Part shown: in pieces, positions 7,071-17,606 of the stretch
How the letters are laid out: the number at the start of each line of letters is the position of its first letter
Position numbering within the stretch: position 1 is the stretch's first letter
Source: an uncultured Bacteroidia bacterium
GTDB lineage: Bacteria > Bacteroidota > Bacteroidia > Bacteroidales > F082
Direction of reading: 5' to 3'
Assembly: GCA_902770835.1 (NCBI GenBank)
Contig: CACXUM010000022.1
Coordinates: forward strand, 1-40,287
Length of the DNA: 40,287 nt
Program-made: the position numbers and the translations under genes
Notes under the pieces: generated by a model
Told to the model about the DNA's origin: nothing
The model's database searches: none
The model's input: only the letters and a program-made list of their open reading frames with translations

Positions 7071-8024
7071 ATGTTGAACAGAAGATTTTTGAGAGTCAAG
7101 GCGTTGCAGGAGATTTACGCCTACCATCAGTCCAATAGCGGCAATCTGCCCCAAGCGGAACGCCATCTGCTTGATGAGGTCGACGACCTTTACAAGTTGT
7201 TTGTTTACCAGCTTTCCTTCTGGGTTGAGGTGAAGCATTTCGCCGAGCGGCGCATCGAGGAGAACAAGAACAAGCATTTCCCGACCGAGGAGGACTTGAA
7301 CCCCAACCTAAAGTTTGTCAACAATCGGATTCTCAATGCTTTGGATGACAATAAACATTTGTTGAGCCTTGAGGAGAAATACAAAATCAATTGGGCCGAC
7401 TCGCGAGAAGACTTTATCCGCAATCTGTTTCAGAAATTAACTGAAACTTCTGAATATCAGGAATATATGAATAACGGAAAGAATAGCTTCGCTGACGACA
7501 AGCAGTTTTTGGCGACCGTTATCGATAACTATATGGCGGAAAACGGCTTGCTGTATGACTACTATTCCGACCGCGACCTTTCTTTCAACAGTGACTATCA
7601 GATTGCGATTTACCTGCTTTATAAGTTCGTCAACGAAATGCCTGAATCGTTTGGCGCTACAACCAAGTTGCCGCCTGCTTACAAATCAGAGGATGATGAT
7701 AAAGAGTTCGTAATCAAGCTGTTTGAGAAGACTATCCTTCATGCTGACGAATACAAGGAATTGGTGAAAACCAATCTTTCCAATTGGGACTACGACCGCA
7801 TGGCCTTGATGGACAAAATATTGATTTTCATGGCGATAACGGAATTTTGCGAGTTCCACTCCATTCCCGTGAAGGTGACTATCAATGAGTATATCGAAAT
7901 CTCGAAGTTATATAGCACGCCCGACAGTCGTCGTTTCGTCAATGGAATGTTGGACAGGCTTTCTACCGTGTTGAAGGAAGAAGGAAAACTGAAAAAGACG
8001 GGTTTGGGACTGATTGAAAAATAA
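7071..8024 (+). CDS. nusB: Transcription antitermination factor NusB
   Basis: NusB binds boxA RNA with NusE (ribosomal protein S10) and keeps RNA polymerase from terminating in rRNA operons. The 317-residue protein is the long Bacteroidota form, about twice the size of E. coli NusB. The extra N-terminal half begins MLNRRFLRVKALQEIYAY, itself a duplicated NusB-like start. The conserved C-terminal core is clear: DRMALMDKILIFMAITEF, then IPVKVTINEYIEISKLYSTPDSRRFVNGMLD in the last 80 residues. It has its own promoter and is followed after 56 bases by porQ, with no obvious promoter or terminator in between, so the two are probably transcribed together. Confidence 0.94.
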   Translation: MLNRRFLRVKALQEIYAYHQSNSGNLPQAERHLLDEVDDLYKLFVYQLSFWVEVKHFAERRIEENKNKHFPTEEDLNPNLKFVNNRILNALDDNKHLLSLEEKYKINWADSREDFIRNLFQKLTETSEYQEYMNNGKNSFADDKQFLATVIDNYMAENGLLYDYYSDRDLSFNSDYQIAIYLLYKFVNEMPESFGATTKLPPAYKSEDDDKEFVIKLFEKTILHADEYKELVKTNLSNWDYDRMALMDKILIFMAITEFCEFHSIPVKVTINEYIEISKLYSTPDSRRFVNGMLDRLSTVLKEEGKLKKTGLGLIEK

Positions 8025-8080
8025 TCACGCGACGATACAATATTATTAATAGGTGTCCGTTATCCAAAAAATGTAGAAAA

Positions 8081-9130
8081 ATGAAGCGTGCAATTTACAT
8101 ATTAGGTGCATTTGTGCTGTCTTTCATGGTTTTGCAAGCCAATGCACAGGCGAAAGACGGGCTTTATCGCGCATTGACGGATGCCAATTCGGCGCGTGTG
8201 GTGGCTTTGGGCGGACTGCCTTTGCCCATGCATGACGGCGACTTGCAAACGGCGGTTTTCAACCCTTCGGCCATTTCGCCTGAAACGCACAATCAACTTT
8301 CACTTTCGTATGTCGGCGATTTCAATTTGGGGACGAATTATGCCACGGCGCAATACAGCCGCACTTTTGAAAGTGTGGGCAGTTTTGCGGCTTCGGTGCA
8401 ATACTACAATTACGGCAACATGCAATATGCTTCCGAGAGCGGCCATGTCGATGGCAGCACTTTCAATGTGTCGGATTATGCCGTCACTTTGGGCTGGGGG
8501 CGCGAACTGACCGACAAATGGAGCATTGGTGCCAACCTGAAATATGCTGGCGTTCAGTACGAAATCGGTAGTGCGGGAGCCTTGGGCGTGGATGTGGCAG
8601 GCACTTATTGGTCATACAGCAATTGGGCTTTCACCCTTGCTGCACGCAACATCGGGCGACAAATCTTTTGCAAGGAGTTGAATGTGGAAAACAAGTGGTT
8701 GCCGTTTTCTTTGGATTTCATTGCGTCCAAGAAACTCGACCATCTGCCGCTGACCTTTGTATTTGGCTATCACGACATTCAGAATTGGAAGCGAGTGTCT
8801 GACAATCTGTACCTTACGGAGGAGAATTACGACCCCATCACGGGACAGTATATTGCGCCGAGCAAAACTAAGAAGTTCTTCAACAACCTTGGTAGCCATT
8901 TGGTGTTGGGCGGAGAGTTGGAAATAGGGAAGAATCTTGTGTTGAGGGTTTCCTACAACTACGAGACATTCCTTAAGATGGATGTTCCGCAAAAACGTAC
9001 TTTGGTTGGCCTTTCGGCTGGTTTCGCCGTGAAAATCAAGGCTTTTCAGATAGATTATGCCTATTCGCGCAGTAATATTGTTGGGTCGCCCCACTTCCTG
9101 ACAGTCCGCCTGGACTTGAGTAAGTTCTAA
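8081..9130 (+). CDS. porQ: Type IX secretion system protein PorQ
   Basis: PorQ is an outer-membrane barrel-like component of the type IX secretion system; it works with the PorV/PorU/PorZ attachment machinery that anchors secreted CTD proteins. The 349-residue protein begins with a signal peptide (MKRAIYILGAFVLSFMVLQANAQ). The N-terminal family mark is clear: RALTDANSARVVALGGL followed by FNPSAIS. Alternating beta-strands follow, such as ATAQYSRTF and AASVQYYNYG. The end (HFLTVRLDLSKF) finishes in phenylalanine, the usual outer-membrane barrel signal. No other T9SS gene is in the window, so the presence of a complete system is inferred. Its stop lies two bases before recF. Confidence 0.87.
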   Translation: MKRAIYILGAFVLSFMVLQANAQAKDGLYRALTDANSARVVALGGLPLPMHDGDLQTAVFNPSAISPETHNQLSLSYVGDFNLGTNYATAQYSRTFESVGSFAASVQYYNYGNMQYASESGHVDGSTFNVSDYAVTLGWGRELTDKWSIGANLKYAGVQYEIGSAGALGVDVAGTYWSYSNWAFTLAARNIGRQIFCKELNVENKWLPFSLDFIASKKLDHLPLTFVFGYHDIQNWKRVSDNLYLTEENYDPITGQYIAPSKTKKFFNNLGSHLVLGGELEIGKNLVLRVSYNYETFLKMDVPQKRTLVGLSAGFAVKIKAFQIDYAYSRSNIVGSPHFLTVRLDLSKF

Positions 9131-9132
9131 TC

Positions 9133-10260
9133 ATGTATCTCCACGAACTCAAACTGACCAACTTTAAGAATTGCGAGTCGGCTGACTTGCTGTTTTCGGA
9201 GAATGTCAATTGTTTCGTGGGGCTCAACGGGGCAGGAAAGACCAACATCCTCGACTCGATTTATTACCTTTCGTTTTGCAAGAGCTTTTTTGGCGCGACC
9301 GACAAACAGAACATCCGCCACGAGCAGGATTTCTTTGCCATCCACGGCGTTTATGCGCATGAAGGCAAAGATGATGAGTTGGTGTCGTGTGTGCAGAAGC
9401 GTGACCAAAAGAAGTCCTTTCGCTTCAACAAGAAGGAATACGACCGCCTCAGCGACCATATCGGGAAGTTCCCCTTGGTGATGATTTCGCCTTACGACCG
9501 CGACCTCATCAACGAGGGCAGCGACCTCCGCCGCAAGTTCATCGATGGCGTGATTTCTCAGTTCGACCCGATGTATCTCAACGCTTTGCTGAAATACAAC
9601 CGCGCCTTGCTTCAACGCAATGTGCAGTTGAAACAGTTTGTCGAAAGCCGCACTTTCGACCGCGAGTTGCTTCGCCTTTGGGAAGACCAGTTGGCGCAAC
9701 ATGCCGACGACATCCATTCCAAACGTCGGCAGTTTTTGGAGGAGTTTCTGCCGATTTTCCAGCATTATTACGAGATTGTTTCGGGCGGCACGGAGAAGGT
9801 GAATGTGGTTTATCAATCGCGCTTGGACGAGAAACCGTTGAATGAGTTGTTGGAGGAAAGTTTGCAACAAGACCGTTATTCGGGCTACACCAATGTCGGC
9901 ATCCATAAGGACGATTTGGAGTTTGCCTTGGACGGACATCCGTTGAAGCGTTTCGGCTCGCAGGGGCAGCAGAAGTCGTTTGTGGTTTCGATTCGGTTGG
10001 CGCAGTTCGAGTTCAACTACCAAAAGATTGGCTACAAGCCCATTTTGCTCTTGGACGACATTTTCGACAAACTCGACGACCAGCGTGTGATGAAGCTCGT
10101 CCGCTTGGTCGGCGACGACCATTTCGGTCAGGTCTTTATCACTGATACTCAGCAACAAAGGGTGGAACGGCTTTTTGAGGACACCCAAATCGACCACAAG
10201 ATTTTCGAGGTGGAGAAAGGCTGTGTCAAAGAGATAGGAGGCTGCGATGGTTTACTTTGA
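9133..10260 (+). CDS. recF: DNA replication and repair protein RecF
   Basis: RecF is an SMC-like ATPase that, with RecO and RecR, loads RecA at gaps in DNA bound by SSB. The 375-residue protein has Walker A GLNGAGKT (residues 30-37), a signature region GSQGQQKSF (about 275-283), and Walker B ILLLDDIFDKLD with Asp308 and Asp309. The length is normal. It begins two bases after the porQ stop and its last 14 bases overlap the start of the DUF721 gene, so nusB, porQ, recF and DUF721 probably form one transcription unit. recR lies about 20 kb away in this window at 29956-30567. Confidence 0.97.
   Translation: MYLHELKLTNFKNCESADLLFSENVNCFVGLNGAGKTNILDSIYYLSFCKSFFGATDKQNIRHEQDFFAIHGVYAHEGKDDELVSCVQKRDQKKSFRFNKKEYDRLSDHIGKFPLVMISPYDRDLINEGSDLRRKFIDGVISQFDPMYLNALLKYNRALLQRNVQLKQFVESRTFDRELLRLWEDQLAQHADDIHSKRRQFLEEFLPIFQHYYEIVSGGTEKVNVVYQSRLDEKPLNELLEESLQQDRYSGYTNVGIHKDDLEFALDGHPLKRFGSQGQQKSFVVSIRLAQFEFNYQKIGYKPILLLDDIFDKLDDQRVMKLVRLVGDDHFGQVFITDTQQQRVERLFEDTQIDHKIFEVEKGCVKEIGGCDGLL
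10236..10241 (+). promoter_or_regulatory. Shine-Dalgarno-like AGGAGG before the DUF721 gene
   Basis: AGGAGG lies five bases before the ATG at 10247, inside the recF coding sequence. Such a perfect site is unusual in Bacteroidota and supports this start and translation independent of recF. Confidence 0.55.
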
Positions 10261-10537
10261 CGTGAAGCCTATCGGCGACCTCATCAAGGAGTTCTACGAG
10301 CTGCACAAAGGTCCTGATTACATGAACGAAATCAAGGTCATCAACGCATGGTCCAAGGTGGTCGGGCCGTTCATTGCCTCGCATACCATTGACTTGTCAA
10401 TCAAGAACAACATACTATTCGTCCGCGTCGACAGCGATGCGTTGCGAAGCGAATTGAGCTATTCCAAATCCTTGTTAATGAAGAACTTGAACGCTATTGC
10501 CGGGAAGGAAGTGGTGAAAGAAATCGTGCTGAATTGA
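10247..10537 (+). CDS. DUF721 (DciA-like) protein
   Basis: This 96-residue protein belongs to the DUF721 family, which includes DciA, the replicative helicase loader of bacteria that lack DnaC or DnaI. The family features seen are an N-terminal helix (IGDLIKEFYELHKG), the central WSKVVGPFIASHT block and the beta-rich KNNILFVRVDSDALRSELSYSKSLLMKNLNA, which matches the KH-like DciA core. It lacks the long disordered tail seen in some DciA proteins. Placement directly behind recF, with a 14-base overlap and an AGGAGG site, links it to DNA replication and repair. The DciA function itself is inferred from family membership. Confidence 0.85.
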   Translation: MVYFDVKPIGDLIKEFYELHKGPDYMNEIKVINAWSKVVGPFIASHTIDLSIKNNILFVRVDSDALRSELSYSKSLLMKNLNAIAGKEVVKEIVLN

Positions 10538-10541
10538 GGGG

Positions 10542-12128
10542 TTATCTTTCAATCATATAATCTTCGATGGTCATGGTTTCGCGATTGAATTGGATGCCGA
10601 TTTTCACAACATTTTTCCCTTCGGTTTGGAAAGGCAGCGCATAACCCTTGCTGTTGATTTGGTCAAGGGCTTGTTGGGCGGTGCCATTCACTTTCAGTTC
10701 AAAGACGTAATTTGTTTCTGGGGCTTTCACTACAAAGTCGATTCTACCTCCTTGACATTTCACTTGGGTGCGAGCGTACACATTCATCATGCTGAAAATC
10801 AAGTAGAAAGTGTATTCATAGAAACCCTCCGAAGCCGCTGCGTCTTCCAATTTCTTTTTGAAGCCTTCCACGTATGGGATGCCCGCCAAAAAAGTCTTCA
10901 TTTCCTCAAGTGCGCCCTCAATGTTGTTTTTTTTCAGCGCACGCCAAAACTTGAGTGCGAAGCCGTCCTGCACCGTCCCGCTGTCCAATCCTAAATAGGT
11001 GGGAATCAGTCCGTCGATAAGGCCAACGCGCACCTCTTTGTTCGGGATGGCAAGGACGTAGGAGTTGGTTTCGCGGTCATAACTCTTGATGGTGATGTAG
11101 CCCGCTTGATAGAGCAGGGGCAAGGCCGAGGTCATGGCTTCGGTGGGGCGGTCAAAAGAACTTGCCGAGGCCTCGATGTGTTCCAATCCCATGATGTCGG
11201 TCTTGAACTCTTGCATCTGCTTGATGAGGAAAGTCGGAGTGCCGCTTTCGAACCAATAGTTGTTGAGCATTTTGTCGCTGAAAGCATTAATCAAACTGTA
11301 GGGGTTGTAGATGTCTTCCGAGCCTTGCGCAAACTTGTAGCCGTCGTATTGTTCCTTGAGTTTTTTTTGCATTTCTTCAGGGGAACATTCGAAAAACTCG
11401 GCCATTTGGCGGATGTCATCGGCCATGCAGGTCATCAATTCGGTCTCGGTGAAACCACAAATTGCGGCAAATTGGGGCAAGAGCGATATGTTCTTGATAT
11501 TGTTGATGGTGGAAAAAATGCTAAGTTGTGAAAACTTGGTGATGCCGGTGATGAAACAGAACCGAATCATGGCTTCGCTGGCTTTCAGTGGTTGGTAGAA
11601 CTCTTGCATGATGCGGCGGAAATCAGGCAGCTTTTCTTTGTCGTGAAGCACGTCAAGCAAGGGGGCATCATACTCATCGATAATGACAACCACTTGTTTT
11701 CCAGTCATTTCGTAGGCACGACGAATCAAACCTCGAAGCACTTCGCCCGGTGTAACTTCACTTTCGCTTTTCCCGAATTGCTCAACCAAAGGCTCCAACA
11801 GCGACAATAACGCTTGTTGCAGATGCTCAGATGAGACACGGTTTTTGGCTATGCTCAAGTCCACATGGAGGACGGGGTAACGCTCCCAATCCTTTTCCAA
11901 TTCCATGATTTTCAAGCCTTCAAAAAGTTCCCTCTGACCTTCAAAGTAGGAATGTAACGTCGTGGAAAGCAATGATTTACCGAAACGACGGGGACGGCTG
12001 AGGAATATATATGGACTTTCTTTGGTTATCTTCCATACCAAGTCCGTCTTGTCGATATAGAGATAATGATCTTTCCTGACTCTTTCGAAAGTCTGTATGC
12101 CAATCGGATATCTGTGCATGTTATTCAT
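10542..12128 (-). CDS. AAA-ATPase-like protein with C-terminal PD-(D/E)XK nuclease domain (PDDEXK_9)
   Basis: This 528-residue protein has the common Bacteroidota architecture of an AAA-ATPase-like domain followed by a PDDEXK_9 nuclease-like domain. The family is often found in many copies and its role is unknown; links to mobile DNA or defence have been proposed. Walker A is the unusual RRFGKS (47-52) and Walker B is VVVIIDEYDAP (Asp151, Glu152). The C-terminal nuclease motif reads GGRIDF (Asp464) and then ELK (Glu477, Lys479), so it looks catalytically complete. A second ATG at 12119 is possible. A TATTTTTG box precedes it. The gene is convergent with the DUF721 gene, four bases away. A second, diverged copy sits at the right edge of the window. 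Confidence 0.9.
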   Translation of the reverse strand: MNNMHRYPIGIQTFERVRKDHYLYIDKTDLVWKITKESPYIFLSRPRRFGKSLLSTTLHSYFEGQRELFEGLKIMELEKDWERYPVLHVDLSIAKNRVSSEHLQQALLSLLEPLVEQFGKSESEVTPGEVLRGLIRRAYEMTGKQVVVIIDEYDAPLLDVLHDKEKLPDFRRIMQEFYQPLKASEAMIRFCFITGITKFSQLSIFSTINNIKNISLLPQFAAICGFTETELMTCMADDIRQMAEFFECSPEEMQKKLKEQYDGYKFAQGSEDIYNPYSLINAFSDKMLNNYWFESGTPTFLIKQMQEFKTDIMGLEHIEASASSFDRPTEAMTSALPLLYQAGYITIKSYDRETNSYVLAIPNKEVRVGLIDGLIPTYLGLDSGTVQDGFALKFWRALKKNNIEGALEEMKTFLAGIPYVEGFKKKLEDAAASEGFYEYTFYLIFSMMNVYARTQVKCQGGRIDFVVKAPETNYVFELKVNGTAQQALDQINSKGYALPFQTEGKNVVKIGIQFNRETMTIEDYMIER

Positions 12129-12147
12129 CGTTTCGGTTTCTATGCTG

Positions 12148-12155
12148 CAAAAATA
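12148..12155 (-). promoter_or_regulatory. Promoter -7 box of the AAA/PDDEXK_9 gene
   Basis: The minus strand reads TATTTTTG, matching TAnnTTTG, 19 bases before the ATG at 12128. Confidence 0.6.
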
Positions 12156-12202
12156 GTTTTTTTTACGATTTATTGAAGTTGTTTAGGCATTTTGGAGCAA
12201 AT

Positions 12203-15121
12203 TTATCGTTTGCAAATCAACTTGAACTCGCAATAGCCGCATTTTTTGTCGTCTACAGCCTGCACAAAAGGAATCTCAGTATCAAGCATTTCCGCAACTA
12301 CGGCCTCCAGCATGGCCTCCATATCGGGGATGAAATTGTCGCCTTCAAGGAAAGTGGTGTCGACATCGGTGTCATTTTTGGTGGGCGAGGCTTTCGTCAG
12401 GCTGAACTCGATGGCATTGGCGTACTTCAATCCATGAATGGCACCGCTTACTTGCCCGGGTGTCAGATTGGGGTTACCTTTGAGGTACATGTACTGATAC
12501 AGAAGCAGTTGCAATGCTTTTTCAGGGATTTGCTTCAGATAGTCCAAATCGCTCTCAATGCTATGGCGCATGGGCACTTTGAGGTCGGCGTTTTCCACGC
12601 GCCCAGTCTTGTAGTCGATGACGCGGATGATGCCGCCCCATTGGTCGATACGGTCGGTGCGGCCTTTGAATAGGCAATCGCCTAAGGGCGCAGACAAGGT
12701 GGCTTGCAGTTCGCCTTCAGTTTCAAGAATTATCAAGTCGCTGTGTTCCAATTGTTTGGAAGTGTATTTCAGGTAGTTTTTCAGTTGTTGCTCGATGGTG
12801 ACATGGTTCAAATAATTGAAACCGACATCTGGGAAGCCGTTAGGCATGTTTTTCTCGATGGATAAGGCTAATTTTTGTTCCCACTTGGGTAGTATCTCTT
12901 TGTCAAACAGCATTTTATCAATGACTTGACGTTTGCCGTCACGGGGGAGATAATCGGCAAACAGCAATTCCAGAGTGTCATGAATGATGGTGCCGATGAC
13001 ATTGACTCCGACCTCCTCGTCAACACTATTGTCCTCAATCTGAGCGATATAACGCAAATAATAATTCAGCGGACAATTGATATATGTTGACAAAGCCGAT
13101 GGGGAAAGGCCTTTTTCTTCGACAAGGTAGTGAAGTCGGTCTAACACATTGTTTTTCTGAGCGATGAGTTCCGTTACTTCAAGCGAAGGTTGCGCTGTGC
13201 TGCTGAACGATTCTTCTGTGATTTTTATGTTCGGATTCTTGGCCAATTCATGCTTGATTTGCAAGATGAATCGGCTGGCCTCGCCGCCAGAGGTTTCTCC
13301 CAAATTGTTGTAATACAGATAGATGTCGTCGCCGTTTTGCAGCAGACGATAGAAATTGTAGGCAACAACCGCCTGACTTTCGGCGTAACTTGGCAGACCG
13401 CAGGCGCGGCGGATGAAGTGTGGGATGAAACTGCCTTGCGACTTGTCGGGTGGCAGTATGCCTTCGTTGACGCTGAGCAGGTGCAACCGCTTGAAATCGA
13501 GGTTGCGGGTTTCGAGCAAGCCCATGATTTGCAATCCGTTAGGGTCTTTGCTGCTCAGTTTGATACTGGCTCTTGACGACAGCAAACGATAAAGGATTTC
13601 GAAGCTTTGCAAGTTGTTGATATATTGTGTATTATGCTCGATTACTTGTTGTAAACGTTTAATTATTTTCCCGATTTCGCTCACTTGATTAAGGAGGAAA
13701 AATGTATAGTTTTGGCCGCTATGGGATTGAATCATCCTCGAAATGAACGCCAAAACCTGACTGATGGTTTGCAGCATATATTGAGGCAAGTTTCCTGTTT
13801 GTTCCGAAAGAATCAACCTCAGAAACTCCTGAATGTTAGGCGTTTGCTGCAATTGTTCAAGGTCTTGGTTCTCAAAAATGAATTTTCCGTCTTTCACGGC
13901 TTCGCTTTTCCATCGGTTGAAAGCGGCGGTTTCTGCTTTAGGGAAGATGATTTTCACGATTTCGAGGTCCATGAGGTGGAAAACGGGCCAAATATACCAA
14001 CCTTCCACCATTCTTTCAGTCCCGTTTTCAGTGATTTTTCGAGAGATTCTGTTGCGCCTGAGCAGCGAAAAGTATTCTTTAACAAGTTGGTTGACAGGTG
14101 TTTTCCCGATGGGATAGCCCATTGTTACTTTGAAACTTGTGTAACTTTCAGTGTCGGGAATGGCATTTAGCACGGGGATGAGCAGGTGTTCGTCGGCGAG
14201 GATGATGGCTTGGCCATTGTTGTCAATCTCTTGCAGTTTGGCTTGCAAGGCTTTGGCTTGCAGTGTACTACCACTTGCACTGATGATGTGTATTTTCTTG
14301 TTCTCGGTACGCAAAGCATCTGAAACGCTGTTTTTCAGCCAATTGGGGTGCTTTTGCATGTGCTTTCGCGCAAAAAAGCCTGCTTCGTTGTTATGGTCGT
14401 CAAGGTAATAAGAGTCGTAGTCGAAAAGGATTTCGGCCTTGTCGTTCTTGATTAAGGTGCCAATGATGCGTTCTTCGGTGGTAGTCAAGGCGTTGAAACC
14501 TGCGAAGATGAGTTTCCGGTCGCCGATTTTTTCCATCAACTCTTCTTCCGAAAGCTCCGACAAGTGTCTGGTAATCATGCCGTAATAGCCTTTTCCTTGC
14601 GCCGAAAGCCGCTCACGGAGTTGAAGGTAATAGTCGTAAAGCGAATGGAAGAATTGCAGGTATTTCAGTTCTTTTTCCTTGCTTTTTTCCTCGTCGAAGT
14701 TCCAGATTTCCAATCGTTTGTTGTCCAAAACATAGTTGAACACATGCTTCGCATCGATGCCATATTGGTCGATTTCGTCGAAGTCTTTGGCCATCTGTGC
14801 GGCTTGACTCCCAAAAACACTTAAATCCGATGTATAATCTTGATTCTTATGCAGTTGCGCGTCAATATCTATCAGCTCAAACAACAAATCGATGTCGTCA
14901 GCGATGGTGATGCCGCTCCATTGCATGACGGCATCTTCGATGGAAATGATTTGCGGCAGCCAAATGGTTTGCTGGCTGCTTCTTTTGAACTCGTTTCGCA
15001 GGTAATAAGCCGCCCTTTTGTTGGGAAAAACCACTGTAACTTCTTGATTGGTAAGGTCGTAGTGACCGAGGATATGGCTCGCTAATTTTTGTATGAAGGT
15101 TTCTCTCATCTTATTTTTCAT
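12203..15121 (-). CDS. AddB-like PD-(D/E)XK nuclease with iron-sulfur cysteines
   Basis: This 972-residue protein resembles AddB, the inactivated-helicase and nuclease subunit of AddAB, which resects double-strand breaks for RecA-dependent repair. The N-terminal part has VVFPNKRAAYYLRNEF, a degenerate helicase-like start. The C-terminal nuclease domain shows Asp823, Asp826 and IDYK (Asp836, Lys838). Four cysteines, Cys683 (YINCPLNYYLRY) and Cys961, 964 and 970 (CGYCEFKLIC), match the AddB [4Fe-4S] pattern that clamps the nuclease domain. An AddA helicase partner is not in the window. The ATG at 15121 overlaps the nucleotidyltransferase stop by 11 bases; an alternative ATG at 15109 would avoid the overlap. 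It is the last gene of the operon that starts with the kinase-RapZ fusion, an odd partner for a repair enzyme. Confidence 0.87.
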   Translation of the reverse strand: MKNKMRETFIQKLASHILGHYDLTNQEVTVVFPNKRAAYYLRNEFKRSSQQTIWLPQIISIEDAVMQWSGITIADDIDLLFELIDIDAQLHKNQDYTSDLSVFGSQAAQMAKDFDEIDQYGIDAKHVFNYVLDNKRLEIWNFDEEKSKEKELKYLQFFHSLYDYYLQLRERLSAQGKGYYGMITRHLSELSEEELMEKIGDRKLIFAGFNALTTTEERIIGTLIKNDKAEILFDYDSYYLDDHNNEAGFFARKHMQKHPNWLKNSVSDALRTENKKIHIISASGSTLQAKALQAKLQEIDNNGQAIILADEHLLIPVLNAIPDTESYTSFKVTMGYPIGKTPVNQLVKEYFSLLRRNRISRKITENGTERMVEGWYIWPVFHLMDLEIVKIIFPKAETAAFNRWKSEAVKDGKFIFENQDLEQLQQTPNIQEFLRLILSEQTGNLPQYMLQTISQVLAFISRMIQSHSGQNYTFFLLNQVSEIGKIIKRLQQVIEHNTQYINNLQSFEILYRLLSSRASIKLSSKDPNGLQIMGLLETRNLDFKRLHLLSVNEGILPPDKSQGSFIPHFIRRACGLPSYAESQAVVAYNFYRLLQNGDDIYLYYNNLGETSGGEASRFILQIKHELAKNPNIKITEESFSSTAQPSLEVTELIAQKNNVLDRLHYLVEEKGLSPSALSTYINCPLNYYLRYIAQIEDNSVDEEVGVNVIGTIIHDTLELLFADYLPRDGKRQVIDKMLFDKEILPKWEQKLALSIEKNMPNGFPDVGFNYLNHVTIEQQLKNYLKYTSKQLEHSDLIILETEGELQATLSAPLGDCLFKGRTDRIDQWGGIIRVIDYKTGRVENADLKVPMRHSIESDLDYLKQIPEKALQLLLYQYMYLKGNPNLTPGQVSGAIHGLKYANAIEFSLTKASPTKNDTDVDTTFLEGDNFIPDMEAMLEAVVAEMLDTEIPFVQAVDDKKCGYCEFKLICKR

Positions 15122-15865
15122 TTAGGAAATTTTCGGCGGCTGTCAACTGTTCGGGTTTGCCCAAATCAAACCAATAGTCGGGGTGAATGGGCTTGGAAAT
15201 GATGCGTTTGGTCTTGGCCAATTGTAGATACAAGTCGATGACGCTCTGAGGCTTACATTCAAACTCAGCAAACAAGTCGCTGCGGAAAAAATGCAGGCCA
15301 CAGAAAGCCTGTTCGTTAAAATCAAGGAGCGTTGAGCCAGTCGAAACGCCCGACCTCTTTTCATCCACCCATTTAAACTGTTGTTCCGCCTTGTTCATCC
15401 ATCCAATCAGTTGGTTTTCAGCATTAAACAAAAATTTTCTGTTGGTTTCTCGGTTTTGCGTCAGTAGCCATGCATCATCTTCTGAATCAAGGAATTGACG
15501 ATTTATATCTGCAAAATTCACATTGCTGACAATATCAACATTATGCACCAAAACGGCTTTTGAATCCTTGAATAGCGGCGTCGCTTTGATGATACCTCCA
15601 CCCGTGTCCAACAATTGTTTGCGCTCATCCGAAATTTGGATTTCGGCTTCGAAGCTGTGATGTTCCACAAAATCAATGATTTGCTCGCCAAAATGATGGA
15701 CATTGATGACGATGTGATGAAATCCGTTATCTGTCAGATTCTCAATGCAATGCTGCAACAAAGGCTTGCCGTTGAGTTCGACCAAGGCTTTGGGCTTGTC
15801 GTGGGTCAAAGATTTTAGGCGCGTACCGAGTCCGGCAGCCAAAATCATTGCTGTGGTATCATGTT

Positions 15866-15869
<4 letters not shown>
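15111..15869 (-). CDS. MurU-like sugar-1-phosphate nucleotidyltransferase
   Basis: This 252-residue protein is a nucleotidyltransferase that joins a sugar 1-phosphate to UMP or another nucleotide. It shows the family signature MILAAGLGTRLKSLTHDKPKALV (from residue 8), DTGGGI for nucleotide binding, and VHNVDI as a metal site. Size and motifs fit MurU, the N-acetylmuramate-1-phosphate uridylyltransferase of peptidoglycan recycling. It directly follows an AmgK-like kinase, as AmgK and MurU work in sequence in Pseudomonas. I chose the ATG at 15869 because it lies at MKHDTTAMILAAG and overlaps the upstream stop as ATGA; longer readings would run into the fusion gene. A TGAGCCAGTCGAA stretch at 15333-15345 repeats a motif of the upstream gene. 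Confidence 0.87.
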
Positions 15870-17416
<1,547 letters not shown>

Positions 17417-17450
17417 AATCTTTCGTTTTCTGATGAGGAGGATTTGTAAA

Positions 17451-17488
17451 AAACAGAAAATCAGCCGCAATGGGCTGATTTTCTGTTT
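17451..17488 (-). terminator. Terminator of tRNA-Arg
   Basis: A perfect 16-bp stem (AAACAGAAAATCAGCC at 17451-17466 with GGCTGATTTTCTGTTT at 17473-17488) has a six-base loop. It stands between tRNA-Arg and the kinase-RapZ start and supports the ATG at 17416. Confidence 0.85.
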
Positions 17489-17491
17489 GTG

Positions 17492-17565
17492 TGATCCGGT
17501 TGGGATTCGAACCCAAGACCCACAGCTTAGAAGGCTGTTGCTCTATCCAGCTGAGCTACCAGACC
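17492..17565 (-). tRNA. tRNA-Arg (anticodon UCU)
   Basis: On the minus strand the 74-base segment starts GGTCTGG and ends CCGGATC plus the discriminator A; the acceptor stem forms with two wobble pairs. The D arm GCTCAGCTGGATAGAGC, anticodon loop CTTCTAA (UCU) and T arm GGGTTCGAATCCC are standard. CCA is not encoded. It is followed by a strong terminator and preceded by a TATCTTTG promoter. Confidence 0.96.
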
Positions 17566-17581
17566 ATCGCGTTTGCGGCTG

Positions 17582-17589
17582 CAAAGATA
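17582..17589 (-). promoter_or_regulatory. Promoter -7 box of tRNA-Arg
   Basis: The minus strand reads TATCTTTG, 16 bases before the mature tRNA 5' end, between the tRNA and the RRM gene stop. Confidence 0.65.
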
Positions 17590-17606
17590 ATCAAATTATT
17601 TCAATG

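Noticed and set aside
9127-10197. A 356-residue open frame on the minus strand
   Set aside because: It is antisense to recF, whose Walker motifs and length are canonical.
17417-17470. N-terminal extension of the kinase-RapZ protein
   Set aside because: It reads through the tRNA-Arg terminator; conserved sequence begins at MQPIEI.
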